57,031 bases of DNA from Thermoguttaceae bacterium (GCA_017939795.1 JAGBAA010000124.1:1-57031); one strand, 5' to 3'; positions 17,635 to 26,938 are shown, counted from the first letter of the stretch. A program made the numbers and translations. The notes: generated by a model not told the origin, from the letters alone.

Positions 17635-20595
17635 ATGGATTGCAGCCAGAAATACCCAATTGATCCTTTAAGCATCGGATGCCGAATGACGCAGATCCGT
17701 CATTGGGCGTACGCACTGCTTTTGTCAGGCACGTTCCTGCCCATTTCTGCAGTTCACGGCCAGTATTCGGCCCATCCGTCCTATCTTCCCGAAGTTTCTG
17801 AAGCTTATTTTGGGGGAGACAGCAGCAAAGTTTATCCGGATCCGTATCGTGCACCGGAAAAATTCACGCCGGCACCGGGAGAATCGCATCCGGTTCCGCG
17901 TCAGGAAGTTCGTGCCAGAGCGCGTGCCGAGCGTCGGGAACAGATCCGAAAACGCTATTTCACTACGGCCCCGCGCGAAACCGAAACCGTTTCCCCCAAA
18001 GATTCCCAGACAGAAAATTCAAACTTCAGGTACCCGGATCCCGATCTGCTCGATTCCTTCCCGCAGAAGGTTCCGCATTCCCCTCTGACGTCTTTGGACC
18101 TGGAAACTCCGGCTCCGAGCCACTGGAATGAGGAAGGCGGAACGGCGGCATTGCCGCATCCGGAAGCATCGGAAAAGCAGCACCGCTCCTCCGCCCAGCC
18201 TCAGGTTCCGGTCCAGCCCATTTTGGAAGACGTGACGGAAACGGCCGGACAGATGCACGGGATCTCGATCCTCGAGGACGTCCCAGCTGAACATTCCGTT
18301 TTGAAACAAGGCACTGCAGTCGATCCCGAAAAGGAAAGTCTGTACGAGCTTGATCTTCCCCAGGTCCCGGAATCGGATGAAAGCGATCTCCCGCTCTCCG
18401 TCCCGCCGGCACTTGAGACGTTCCCGGAAACTGCCGAGAAACCGGCAGAAGCAAAGAGCATCCTCCAGAAAGGATCGGCTCCCGAAGAGCTTCAGCCGAC
18501 GGCCCGATTTCGAACGCAGCCTTCCGCTCTGAAACGTTCCGCAGAGAAACAGACCCCCGCAGAAAAAACGCGCAGCGGACTGATTCTGGAAGAAGTTCCG
18601 GAAGAGGTCAGCGACGACATTCTGCTCTTGGAAACTCCCGTCGAAGACGACATTTTCTCTCTGGAAACCGTTCCTTCGCAGACAGACCGCCGCCCGGAAG
18701 AACGCAGCGGCAAAGCGGTTCCGCAGCCCCGTTCCTCCGGGAATTCAACGTCCGGCAGCAGAAGATCTGCCCTGGAAACGACGCACATTTTCCATGATCC
18801 TGCTATTCAGCCGGCCGCGTTCTGGAGTCCCTCCGAAAGCAGCTCCAAAGAAACCTCCGGACGGATGCGGTATCCAACGACACGCAAAAGCAGCTCTCCC
18901 AAAAGCGAAATGCCGGAAGCTCAAGGGAAAAATGTGTCCTATCCTTTCGAAAAAACTTCGAAAGAACGGATCCAGACCGGGTCTGAAACTCCGCGTTCCA
19001 TGCCTCTTGCTTCCGCTCACACTTCGGGCAACTACAGCCAGCAGAACCAAAGGAGCTATCCGGAAGTACCGATGCAGCAGAAGACCGTTTCTTCCAAAGA
19101 ACGGAACGCATATCCCCGGATCGAATATCCGACATCCAAATCCGCTCCAAGCGCCTCGGCAAACATTCAGGAAACGGCTTCCATCGTTCCGGAACGGACG
19201 GCATCACGTCCTGCGGCGCAGACCGCACAGAAAAATGTACCTGCACCGGCAGCCCCAACTCTGCAGCAGACACAGCCGACGCGATCCGTTTCCCCTCGAT
19301 CAGAAATGCCGGCCGCAGTTCCGCCGCGATCCACTTCGGAAAAGAGCGGACGTCAGCAGGAAGTCGCGACTTACACTCCAGTTTTTTCAAGTCGAAATTC
19401 CCCGATGCAGAAGCTCACAGTAGCCGTCCCTGCACGCACGGTCTTTCAGGACTTCAGCGAACAGCGCCTCATCGAAAAAGGACCGCTCCACTGGAGTACA
19501 AAATATATTCGCGCCCTGAATATGAATGAAGAGCACCTTTTCAATGCTCTCCGTGTTCTCGGCAGTACCAAACTTTCCCAAAGCCGATGCCGTTTTTCCC
19601 TGATGGAAGCCGCCATTATTGCGAGTCGGCCGTCAACTGCGGCGGACGCGAACCGTCTGGTGCATATTTACGACAATATCGAGTTCCACCTCCTGAAAAA
19701 AACGCAGCTCGCGGATCAGCGGCAGGATCTGACGCTCCACGAACGGGAACTCCTGAAAGCCGAGATGATCCTGGACTTCATGCACCAGAACATCACGCAC
19801 GAATACCGTCTGGAAGGCACGACGATGACCAATCTGCTCGAACACGGCCGCTTCAACTGCGTGACCGGCTCGATCCTGTACTGCAGCCTCGCCGAAAAAG
19901 CCGGACTGAACGTCACTGCGGTGGAACTCCCCGGACACGCAATGTGCTGGGTCTACCTCAGCAACGGAGAGAAACTCGAAGTGGAAACGACCTGCGCCAG
20001 CTGGTTCCGGTACCGAAACGATCCGGAAACGCAGCGGAAAGTCATCTGCAAACTCATCCGGGATGCGTCGCCTCATCTGAAAGATCAGACAGACCAGATG
20101 CTCCTCCATCAGGTTCCGCAGCCGATTTCCGACAAACGGCTCATCGCCAAGATCTACTATAATCGGGGAGTCGATCTCCTTGGGATCAACGATTTTGCCG
20201 GTGCGCTGGAAGCAAACGCCATTGCGTACTGTCTGGACCCGCAGAGCAAAACCACCTTCGGCAACCTGCTCGCTACGATGAACAACTGGGCCATCGTGCT
20301 GTGCAATCAGAAACAGTTCGAGCAGGCGGCCGCACTCCTGCAGACTGGACTGGCTCACGAACCGTCCTACCCGCCGTTCCAGAACAACCACACGCACGTC
20401 TACCATTATTGGGTGGAGCACCTTTACCGACAGGGCGACATACGTGAAGCTCTGGCGATCGCGGAAACCGCAGGCAAAGAACAGCCCTCCCAGAAAAGAC
20501 ATTTTACCCTGCTTCAGAAACAGATCCGCGGTGCGAAAGCCGCCGCAGACGGTGAGATACTCGCTACACAAGAAACGGGAACCAGCATCCACTAG
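17635..20595 (+). CDS. secreted transglutaminase-like/TPR protein with long disordered region
   Basis: A 986-aa exported protein. AGAAGG six bases upstream supports the start at 17635; the hydrophobic signal segment lies at about 24-40, so a start at 17686 is also possible. Residues of about 50-610 are Pro/Glu/Ser-rich, with repeated EDVPEE-like stretches and no fold I recognise. The C-terminal 370 residues form a SirB1/transglutaminase-like domain: Cys in RFNCVTGS (about 742), His in PGHAMCW (about 767) and a following acidic residue give a thiol-protease-type triad. TPR-like helices follow (NRGVDLLGINDFAGALEANAIAYCLDP). Such domains act in protein cross-linking, cleavage or scaffolding; the substrate is unknown. 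It ends at a strong terminator. Confidence 0.7.
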   Translation: MDCSQKYPIDPLSIGCRMTQIRHWAYALLLSGTFLPISAVHGQYSAHPSYLPEVSEAYFGGDSSKVYPDPYRAPEKFTPAPGESHPVPRQEVRARARAERREQIRKRYFTTAPRETETVSPKDSQTENSNFRYPDPDLLDSFPQKVPHSPLTSLDLETPAPSHWNEEGGTAALPHPEASEKQHRSSAQPQVPVQPILEDVTETAGQMHGISILEDVPAEHSVLKQGTAVDPEKESLYELDLPQVPESDESDLPLSVPPALETFPETAEKPAEAKSILQKGSAPEELQPTARFRTQPSALKRSAEKQTPAEKTRSGLILEEVPEEVSDDILLLETPVEDDIFSLETVPSQTDRRPEERSGKAVPQPRSSGNSTSGSRRSALETTHIFHDPAIQPAAFWSPSESSSKETSGRMRYPTTRKSSSPKSEMPEAQGKNVSYPFEKTSKERIQTGSETPRSMPLASAHTSGNYSQQNQRSYPEVPMQQKTVSSKERNAYPRIEYPTSKSAPSASANIQETASIVPERTASRPAAQTAQKNVPAPAAPTLQQTQPTRSVSPRSEMPAAVPPRSTSEKSGRQQEVATYTPVFSSRNSPMQKLTVAVPARTVFQDFSEQRLIEKGPLHWSTKYIRALNMNEEHLFNALRVLGSTKLSQSRCRFSLMEAAIIASRPSTAADANRLVHIYDNIEFHLLKKTQLADQRQDLTLHERELLKAEMILDFMHQNITHEYRLEGTTMTNLLEHGRFNCVTGSILYCSLAEKAGLNVTAVELPGHAMCWVYLSNGEKLEVETTCASWFRYRNDPETQRKVICKLIRDASPHLKDQTDQMLLHQVPQPISDKRLIAKIYYNRGVDLLGINDFAGALEANAIAYCLDPQSKTTFGNLLATMNNWAIVLCNQKQFEQAAALLQTGLAHEPSYPPFQNNHTHVYHYWVEHLYRQGDIREALAIAETAGKEQPSQKRHFTLLQKQIRGAKAAADGEILATQETGTSIH

Positions 20596-20616
20596 TTCCC
20601 GAAAACCCTATCCTTC

Positions 20617-20632
20617 TGCATTCCGGAATGCA
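20617..20632. repeat. 16-bp perfect palindrome
   Basis: TGCATTCCGGAATGCA is a perfect palindrome just after the stop of the transglutaminase/TPR gene. A partial copy (CCGGAATGCG) lies 15 bases further on. Confidence 0.6.
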
Positions 20633-20666
20633 TCCTCCTTACTCATCCGGAATGCGTTTCTCCCGA

Positions 20667-20696
20667 AGCAGCCGGCCTCCTCCGGCTGCTTTTTTT
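20667..20696 (+). terminator. strong rho-independent terminator
   Basis: A perfect 9-bp stem (AGCAGCCGG/CCGGCTGCT) with a 6-base loop is followed by a run of T. Confidence 0.9.
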
Positions 20697-20846
20697 ATCG
20701 ATCTGGCAGCATAAAAAAGATCCTTTCACGTCCTGAAATCTTCAGCCTGCGGAAATCTCCAGTCCGCTGGAAGGATCCACTCATGCGCAACTCTGCCGTT
20801 TTTGGGAAGGACCATCCCCCGATCCTTCCCATTCATGTCGGGAACA

Positions 20847-22199
20847 TCAATAGCCGTAGCCGGCATCCGGACGCATCTTCGCCTGAATATCCAGCGGGAT
20901 CTCCATCAACTCCGCCAAATCGCGCAGTGCGGTCCGCATATCTTTCTGCATCTGATAGAGCGTCAGTTTTCCATCCGTCGAAACGACCGTAGAATCCATC
21001 GACGCATCAGCCTCTTCCGATTCCTCGGAACGGGACGCCGTCCGCCGTTTGCTCAAACCGGCGCGATCGTACATCTCGGAAATGTCGCGGATCATGCGGG
21101 CGACCTTACTGAAATTCTTATTGGACGCTTCCAGGACAGGGAGATTGGATTCCTTCGAATTAAAGATCCACGCAAATGCGCTGGAGATCGCCTTGGTCCT
21201 CTGTTTCCAGAGACGGATCTGGTAGGCTTCTTCTTCCGGCGACATGGCGCGTGCAATACGGCGGGCACGCGGGTCGCGCTGGACTTCTCCTTCAACGCCT
21301 TCCTGCAGATCGTAGTCATTATCGTACTCGTACTTCATGCAGACCAGAAACAGACGGCCGAAAGCCGCAGTGATCTCTTCCGGCTTCTTTTTCATCGCAC
21401 GCATTTCATCGGCGGTGAGCTTCAGTTTCGAGAATGCGACCGCTGCCGTGATGCGGCGTTCCATATCGCGGCGGAAGTACGGACTCTCGACCGCTTTGGT
21501 CTGCATCATCGCGGATTCAAGCAGTTTTCCGGCAATTTCCCCCTTGCTTCCCGCCATGCGCAGGTTGCCGAGGGCTTCCAGAGCCTGAAGACGCAGCCAC
21601 TGTGCTTCCGGTGCTTCGTTGGCTTCTCCCTTGGCGAGAGGAGCAAATGCAAACTGCGAGAAGATCTTCGCAAGAGATGCTTTGTCTTCCGCTTTTGCAT
21701 AGCGTGCTTGACGCGCAAGCCCCTTCATCGCAGCGACCTGAATGTACGCTTCATCCGCAGCTGCCATTTCCTTCAAAAACGGCAGTGCTTTCGCATATGG
21801 AACCGTCGTGCCGTCACTGGCCGGCTGATCCAGCTCACCCGCCATGAGGACGGCATTGAATCGGACTGCACGTTTGCCTCCCTCGGCCATCTCCTTCAAT
21901 CCTTCAAAGATCATGTCCATCGCAAGAACATAATTTTTCGGATTGTCCTTCTGCACGGACTGCAGCGACTCAAGCAGATCCTTTTTGAAAAGCGGGATTC
22001 GGGCTTCGTCCCCTTCCCAGCGGGCAAGCTGGGCGTCCAGATACAGTTTCACGGTCTTGCGTCCATTTTCATCCGGCCCCGTTCTCAGAGCATCGACAGC
22101 CTTGCTTCGATACTTCGAGCTTTCATCCTGACCAAAGGTCAGATTCACGCAGCAAAAGCAGCACACGAGGACCACGATTGGAAAGAAGTATTTTTTCAT
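20847..22199 (-). CDS. exported alpha-helical repeat protein, unknown function
   Basis: A 450-aa protein with a signal peptide (MKKYFFP start, Cys-rich hydrophobic core, cut near FGQDES). The mature chain is almost all helix, with Ala/Leu/Lys-rich segments. The stretches MAAADEAYIQVAAMKGLARQ and LRLQALEALGNLRMAG read as HEAT/armadillo-like repeats. A Ser/Glu-rich linker (RTASRSEESEE) precedes the last helix. I recognise no enzyme motif. It resembles scaffold-type exported proteins common in planctomycetes. A promoter lies 115-145 bases upstream. Confidence 0.6.
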   Translation of the reverse strand: MKKYFFPIVVLVCCFCCVNLTFGQDESSKYRSKAVDALRTGPDENGRKTVKLYLDAQLARWEGDEARIPLFKKDLLESLQSVQKDNPKNYVLAMDMIFEGLKEMAEGGKRAVRFNAVLMAGELDQPASDGTTVPYAKALPFLKEMAAADEAYIQVAAMKGLARQARYAKAEDKASLAKIFSQFAFAPLAKGEANEAPEAQWLRLQALEALGNLRMAGSKGEIAGKLLESAMMQTKAVESPYFRRDMERRITAAVAFSKLKLTADEMRAMKKKPEEITAAFGRLFLVCMKYEYDNDYDLQEGVEGEVQRDPRARRIARAMSPEEEAYQIRLWKQRTKAISSAFAWIFNSKESNLPVLEASNKNFSKVARMIRDISEMYDRAGLSKRRTASRSEESEEADASMDSTVVSTDGKLTLYQMQKDMRTALRDLAELMEIPLDIQAKMRPDAGYGY

Positions 22200-22314
22200 G
22201 GTTTTTCTGATCTTCTGAAATTTTGCAAAACTCCCATAGACAAAAAGTCGTCTATCGAGTAAAATAAAAGATGAATCGAAGCCCCGATCCACCGATACTC
22301 TCCAAATATCCTAT

Positions 22315-22343
22315 AGAGTACACCGAAAAACAAAAAACGTCAA
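22315..22343 (-). promoter_or_regulatory. promoter of the exported helical protein gene
   Basis: -35 TTGACG (reverse complement of 22338-22343), 17-bp spacer, -10 TACTCT (reverse complement of 22315-22320). An ATAGAC/GTCTAT inverted repeat lies in the leader near 22235-22255. Confidence 0.5.
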
Positions 22344-22403
22344 GCGTTTTTGCTCCCTTAACTTTTAAAAAGTTTAAATTTTTTTCATGTTTTTGAGGAT
22401 TTC

Positions 22404-23156
22404 ATGAATAAAACCGAAAAATTTTACGCAGTCGGCCTTGCACTGCCCCTCATTTTGTTCCTGATTCTGGGAAGTCTGGAACCGGATACAGCCGAAGGAA
22501 GTCCGTTTCATTTTTCATTTGCCTCATGGAATTATCCCACGGCCTACGCACTGAAAGTCCTGCTGGTTTCGGCAGCTGCTCTGGTCTGTGCATTCGCGTG
22601 CTGGCGCAGACTTTTCCCCCTGCGCATCACCCGCTGGACGCTCCTGGCTATTCCTGCCGGCCTGATCGGAACGGTACTCTGGATCGCGCTTTCCAGGATC
22701 CCATTTTCGCCGCTGGAATTCCTGTCGGGGCCTGCTCGCAGTGCGTTTGACCCCTTTGCAGAGGGCGTTTTTGAAGATCCATCCCTCGCCTGGGGATTTT
22801 TTGCCGTCCGCCTTTTCGGACTCGCGCTCATGGTCCCGCTGATCGAGGAGTTCTTCCTGCGAGGTTTCCTGCTCCGTTTTATTCAGGACGGTGACGCCAA
22901 AGACACGGAGACCGGAGAAGGAATGAACTGGCTCGCACTTTCAGTCGGTACCCTGCCCATGAAAGCCTGGATCGCCGTGAACGCCTACGCCGTCCTGACG
23001 CACCCGGAAGCTGTTGCCGCCGTCGTCTGGTTCAGTCTCGTTACCTGGTACGTGAGCAAAACGAAAAATATCTGGGACGCCGTCGTGTTCCATATGTCCA
23101 CGAATCTCGCACTGGGGCTCTACGCACTGCTGGCCAACGACTGGACGCTCCTTTAG
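22404..23156 (+). CDS. CPBP-family (CAAX protease-related) membrane protease
   Basis: A 250-aa integral membrane protein with about seven hydrophobic segments. The ABI/CPBP glutamic-protease motif is present: EEFFLRGFLLR (EExxxR, about 149-157) in one membrane helix and FHMSTN near 229-234 supplying the HxxxN site. Architecture and length match the CAAX-protease-related group often found with PEP-CTERM/exosortase systems, though no exosortase lies in this window. Members process prenylated or other membrane peptides; the substrate is unknown here. GAGG five bases upstream supports the start. It converges on the lactonase-type gene. Confidence 0.75.
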   Translation: MNKTEKFYAVGLALPLILFLILGSLEPDTAEGSPFHFSFASWNYPTAYALKVLLVSAAALVCAFACWRRLFPLRITRWTLLAIPAGLIGTVLWIALSRIPFSPLEFLSGPARSAFDPFAEGVFEDPSLAWGFFAVRLFGLALMVPLIEEFFLRGFLLRFIQDGDAKDTETGEGMNWLALSVGTLPMKAWIAVNAYAVLTHPEAVAAVVWFSLVTWYVSKTKNIWDAVVFHMSTNLALGLYALLANDWTLL

Positions 23157-23359
23157 AAAGAAAAAGAACATGCGGAGATCCGGAGAAATTTTCAACACGA
23201 AATTCACGAAAAGAGCGGAATTTCGTGTTCTTCCTTCAGTGTGTTTCTGCGGATATTCTGTGCTCTCTGCGGTTGAGTTTTTCGGTGCAGGCGGTCCCAC
23301 GCACGACGGCACTCTGCGAGAGCCGTCTGGCTGCCCGTAAAGAGACGACGACCGTGAGA

Positions 23360-23385
23360 GAGGAACATTTTGAAAATTGTTCCTC
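23360..23385. repeat. inverted repeat in convergent intergenic region
   Basis: 8-bp arms GAGGAACA and TGTTCCTC flank a 10-base loop. There is no T run on either strand, so this is not called a terminator. Just right of it, TTTTGATG is repeated before the lactonase stop. Confidence 0.5.
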
Positions 23386-23433
23386 CCTCAGACTCCCTCT
23401 TCAAAAACTTTTTGATGTTTTGATGTTTTGATT

Positions 23434-24624
23434 TTAGAAGGCGATGCTCGTGCACCACGCAAGCTGCGCAGAACTGACCAGCGTGAGTTTCCCCGTCACC
23501 GGATGAACGCGGAAAACGTTCACATTGTGCGTCTTCTTGCACGGCACAAAAAGGAAATTCCCCGACGGATCAAGCCCCGTGAAACGCGGAAAATCACCAC
23601 CTGCCGGGACGTACTGGATCGGGTTCAGGACGACTCCCGCTTCCATTTTTTCACCGTTGACCGGGTCAGCATCCAGCGCAAAGACCGTGACCAGATTCGC
23701 TCCGCGGTTCGTGACGTAAAGGAATCGGCCGTCTTTGGAAATGTCGATCGCCGCCGCTTTGTTTGAGCCGCGGTATCCCGGAGGCAGCATCGGTGCGGAC
23801 TGCACGAGAGTCAGCGACCCGATCTTTTCATCATACGCGAACGCATCCAGCGTACAGGAAAGTTCGTTCAGGACATAAACGTACTTTCCGTTCGGCGCAA
23901 AAGCCAGATGACGCGGTCCAGCTCCCGATGCGGTGCGGGTCTGCGGGCAATCGGTATTTTCTTTCCAGACTTTTTCCGTTTCGTCAAAGAAGTACGACGT
24001 GATCTGATCTCCGCCAAGATCGCAGCAGAGCGTGAATTTCCCATTCGGATCCGAGGCGGCGAAGTGCGCACAGGAAGAACGCTGCCGTGCTTTGTTTGGT
24101 CCGCTGCCTTCCAGTTTGAAAACGGCGTTCATTTTTCCGAGCGATCCGTCAGCGTTCAGCTCGATGAAGGAGACCTGACCGCTGCAGTAGTTCGCGACGG
24201 CAGCGAATTTTCCGCTGGGATGGATGCTCATATGGCACGCGCACGTTCCGCCGGAGTTGACCGAATTCAGACGTTCCAGCGAGCCGTCCGCCTGCTTTTT
24301 GAATGCGATGATGAGACTTTCTTTCGAAGTTCCGTCTTCATTTCCAGCTGCGGCATAAAAGACGTCCTTGAGGATCGGGTGACTCGTGACCCACGACGGA
24401 CCTTTCGCCTTCGCGGCCAGTCCACAGTTCACCAGTGCGCCGGTCTCCATGTTCAGCTCCATGCGGTAGATCCCTTCACTCGGCGGGATATTCGGATCAT
24501 TCGTCGGATTGCCCGTCGTTCCGGCATAGAGCGTCACGATATTTTCGGCACAGCAGACGGAATTCATCCAGAAAGCGGCCGCGAAAACAGAAAGGATCGC
24601 CAGGATCGTCAGATTTTTTTTCAT
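23434..24624 (-). CDS. exported lactonase-type seven-bladed beta-propeller
   Basis: A 396-aa protein with signal peptide (MKKNLTILAIL, cut near CCAEN) followed by propeller blades of the 6-phosphogluconolactonase (Pgl/lactonase, PF10282) family. Diagnostic repeats are visible, including HMSIHPSGKFAAVANY, GPRHLAFAPNGKYVYVLNEL, AIDISKDGRFLYVTNRG and FTGLDPSGNFLFVP. Because it is exported, cytosolic pentose-phosphate lactonase activity is doubtful; it may act on periplasmic sugar lactones. GAGG six bases upstream selects the second ATG (24624), since the first (24630) abuts it. A promoter lies 135-165 bases upstream. Confidence 0.78.
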   Translation of the reverse strand: MKKNLTILAILSVFAAAFWMNSVCCAENIVTLYAGTTGNPTNDPNIPPSEGIYRMELNMETGALVNCGLAAKAKGPSWVTSHPILKDVFYAAAGNEDGTSKESLIIAFKKQADGSLERLNSVNSGGTCACHMSIHPSGKFAAVANYCSGQVSFIELNADGSLGKMNAVFKLEGSGPNKARQRSSCAHFAASDPNGKFTLCCDLGGDQITSYFFDETEKVWKENTDCPQTRTASGAGPRHLAFAPNGKYVYVLNELSCTLDAFAYDEKIGSLTLVQSAPMLPPGYRGSNKAAAIDISKDGRFLYVTNRGANLVTVFALDADPVNGEKMEAGVVLNPIQYVPAGGDFPRFTGLDPSGNFLFVPCKKTHNVNVFRVHPVTGKLTLVSSAQLAWCTSIAF

Positions 24625-24758
24625 GTTCATCCTCAAATTGGAAAGGTACTGTGGGGGGAAATCATTCGGGATCAGAAAGAAAAAACCGAACATCCCGCCG
24701 AAATGCCGACGGCATCGTCCCGCTTTTTCTTTCATTTCCATCTCTGCTCTTCTCTGCC

Positions 24759-24787
24759 ATTTTACCCGCTTCTCCTAAAAAAATCAA
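24759..24787 (-). promoter_or_regulatory. promoter of the lactonase-type gene
   Basis: -35 TTGATT (reverse complement of 24782-24787), 17-bp spacer, -10 TAAAAT (reverse complement of 24759-24764). The rest of the divergent region 24625-24959 contains no gene. Confidence 0.55.
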
Positions 24788-24883
24788 TCCCCCAGCCCTG
24801 AAATCCTGAAAAATCTTTCCTGGATCAATGGAAAATTTTCCGGAATCCGCCACTCCCCCCCTCGTGTTTTGCGCGCAATCGGG

Positions 24884-24889
24884 TATACT
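24884..24889 (+). promoter_or_regulatory. possible -10 box for def
   Basis: TATACT lies 71 bases before the def start; no good -35 is seen 16-18 bases upstream. Confidence 0.35.
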
Positions 24890-24959
24890 ATGGGAAATGG
24901 AATACGCAAATTGATCCAAATCAGGAAAAGTCAAGTAAATTTTAGATCAGAGGTCCCAA

Positions 24960-25544
24960 ATGGAAGTCGTGAAGTACCCTCATCCCGTTCTGAAGATGGT
25001 CTGCAAGCCGCTGCGCAAGGTCGACGCGGAACTCAAGGCGATGATCCTTGAAATGTTCCCGCTCATGTACGAGACCCGCGGAGTCGGTCTGGCCGCCAAT
25101 CAGGTCGGATTGCCGTACCGGTTTTTCATCATGAATCCGACTGGGGATGCTGAGAAAAAGGACCAGGAATTCGTCTTCATCAACCCCGAGATCACCCTCG
25201 GTGCCGGGAAACCGGAAGAGGATGAGGAAGGATGCCTCAGCTTCCCGAAGATCTACGCCAAAGTCAAGCGTTCGCCGAAAGTCACCATCACCGGTTTCGA
25301 TCTGGACGGTCAGCCGGTCAAAAAAGTCTTCAAAGGATTCCCTGCCCGTATCGTCCAGCATGAGTTTGACCATCTGAACGGCATTTCGTTCGTGGATCGG
25401 CTCAGTGAGTCGGAAATGGACTACGTCGAAAGCGACGTGACGCAGCTGGAGTGGAATTTCCGGAAAGCTCTGGAAACCCGCGAAGAACTTGACCTGGAAT
25501 CGATCCAGAAAGAGATCGATGAACTGATCGCACGCCGATGCTGA
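24960..25544 (+). CDS. def: peptide deformylase
   Basis: Removes the formyl group from the N-terminal methionine of new proteins using a bound metal ion. All three family motifs are intact: GVGLAANQ (41-48), EGCLS with Cys92, and HEFDH with His134 and His138. The 194-aa length is normal. GAGG is six bases upstream of the ATG. The next gene starts only 12 bases after the stop, so the two are probably co-transcribed. The usual partner fmt is not present. Confidence 0.95.
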   Translation: MEVVKYPHPVLKMVCKPLRKVDAELKAMILEMFPLMYETRGVGLAANQVGLPYRFFIMNPTGDAEKKDQEFVFINPEITLGAGKPEEDEEGCLSFPKIYAKVKRSPKVTITGFDLDGQPVKKVFKGFPARIVQHEFDHLNGISFVDRLSESEMDYVESDVTQLEWNFRKALETREELDLESIQKEIDELIARRC

Positions 25545-25556
25545 TTTTCAGGCGGA

Positions 25557-26513
25557 ATGAGAAAAGGAACTCCGATCATGGGCTGGCATGAACATCATGC
25601 GCATCTTTTTCTCAGCGGAGCGCGGGAAAGAGTCGAGGAACTTTTTGCCGCGCATCTGCCGGATTTTCAGACCTTTGAGCCGCCCCAGGGAACGGCTGAT
25701 CCCCAAACCGGCATCGGACGGCTGAATGCGTGGATCCGAAATTTTTTCGTTCCGATCCTTGTTCAATACCCGGACTGGACGGCACTCTGTACGCAGGCGG
25801 CTCTTGAGCAGGCCGTGAAAGACGGAGTTTCCCGCTTTGAAGCGAGTTTCAATGTCGGGAGAGATCCAGACGTTTCTGAAGAAAAATTCGAAAAGGTCCT
25901 CTGCGGAATCATGCAGGTCCACGCACAGACGGCACCTGAGCTTGAACTGCGGATCGATCTGGGATTCGAGAGGCCCATTTCTCCGGAAAACCAGCTTCTA
26001 TGCCTGAAAAAACATCTGCGATTTGCGGAAAAGTCGCCGCAATGGGCCAAACTTCTCTATGGGATCGATCTCTACGATGTCGAAGATGCTGCGGAACCGG
26101 AAGCCTTCCGCGAAGTTTTTGAAACGGCCCGGAATGCGGGACTTCGGCGGAAAGTGCACGTTGGGGAATTCGGCACGCCGGAAGAGATCCGGCACACCGT
26201 GGAAGTTCTGGAACCGGACGAGATCCAGCACGGGATCCATGCAGCGGGATCGCCGGACGTTCTGAAATTTCTCGCCGACCGCGGCACGATCCTGAATCTC
26301 GCCCCGGCCTCCAACCGGATCCTCGGCGCGATGGATCTCTCGCAAAAACCGCATCCGATCCGAAAGATCTTCGATGCCGGCGTTCGATTCACGCTTTCCT
26401 CCGACGATTTCCTTCTTTTCGGGGCCTCCATTTCCGACCAGCTCAAAGAACTCACGCCATGGTTCTCTGATTTGGAAATTACCCAAATTCGCCAAAACTG
26501 CCAGACCTTCTAA
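25557..26513 (+). CDS. adenosine-deaminase-family amidohydrolase with short C-terminus
   Basis: A 318-aa TIM-barrel deaminase-type protein. Metal and substrate ligands of the family are present: HAH (14-16), HVGE (201-204, His and the catalytic Glu), HG (225-226), PASN (250-253) and SSDD (281-284). It would deaminate adenosine or a related purine; the first His block (WHEHHAHL) departs from HVHLDG, so substrate may differ. The protein ends about 10 residues after the last barrel helix, earlier than typical family members, and the 41-bp repeat array starts 8 bases after the stop. The ATG at 25578 with AAGGA upstream is an alternative start. Confidence 0.7.
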   Translation: MRKGTPIMGWHEHHAHLFLSGARERVEELFAAHLPDFQTFEPPQGTADPQTGIGRLNAWIRNFFVPILVQYPDWTALCTQAALEQAVKDGVSRFEASFNVGRDPDVSEEKFEKVLCGIMQVHAQTAPELELRIDLGFERPISPENQLLCLKKHLRFAEKSPQWAKLLYGIDLYDVEDAAEPEAFREVFETARNAGLRRKVHVGEFGTPEEIRHTVEVLEPDEIQHGIHAAGSPDVLKFLADRGTILNLAPASNRILGAMDLSQKPHPIRKIFDAGVRFTLSSDDFLLFGASISDQLKELTPWFSDLEITQIRQNCQTF

Positions 26514-26520
26514 ACAAAAT

Positions 26521-26807
26521 GGTTCTATTGCTCAAAATTTTCGATTTTTTGAGCATATCGTGATTCTATTGCTCAATTTTTTCGATTTTTTGAGCATATC
26601 GCGATTCTATTGCTCAATTTTTTCGATTTTTTGAGCATATCGCGATTCTATTGCTCAATTTTTTCGATTTTTTGAGCATATCGTGATTCTATTGCTCAAT
26701 TTTTTCGATTTTTTGAGCATATCGTGATTCTATTGCTCAAATTTTTCGATTTTTTGAGCATATCGCGATTCTATTGCTCAATTTTTTCGATTTTTTGAGC
26801 ATATCGC
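26521..26807. repeat. seven tandem 41-bp repeats, each with a hairpin
   Basis: Units start at 26521, 26562, 26603, 26644, 26685, 26726 and 26767; each is exactly 41 bp. Differences are few: GG for GA at the first start, AAA for ATT in units 1 and 6, and T or C at the last base. Each unit holds the inverted arms TGCTCAA and TTGAGCA around a 13-base T-rich loop. Where the last base is C, unit junctions form the palindrome ATCGCGAT. There are no unique spacers, so this is not a CRISPR array. No ORF crosses it. Confidence 0.95.
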
Positions 26808-26938
26808 GGCAAGGCGGGCTTGATGCCTGAAGGATAGTCAGATCCAAAGAAAAGAAATCTTTACTTCATCAATACCGCGCTGTTTCAGATCCTCACGTCG
26901 CTGCCGGAGTTTGGCGAAAAGAAGGGGAACGGCGCAAG

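Noticed and set aside
17478..17663. 61-codon ORF overlapping the start of the transglutaminase/TPR gene
   Set aside because: Overlaps the better supported start at 17635 in another frame and lacks a ribosome site.
20802..22262. 486-codon rightward frame over the exported helical protein
   Set aside because: Antisense shadow; the opposite frame has a signal peptide and good composition.
26521..26807. CRISPR array
   Set aside because: The whole 41-bp unit repeats with no variable spacers and no cas genes in the window.
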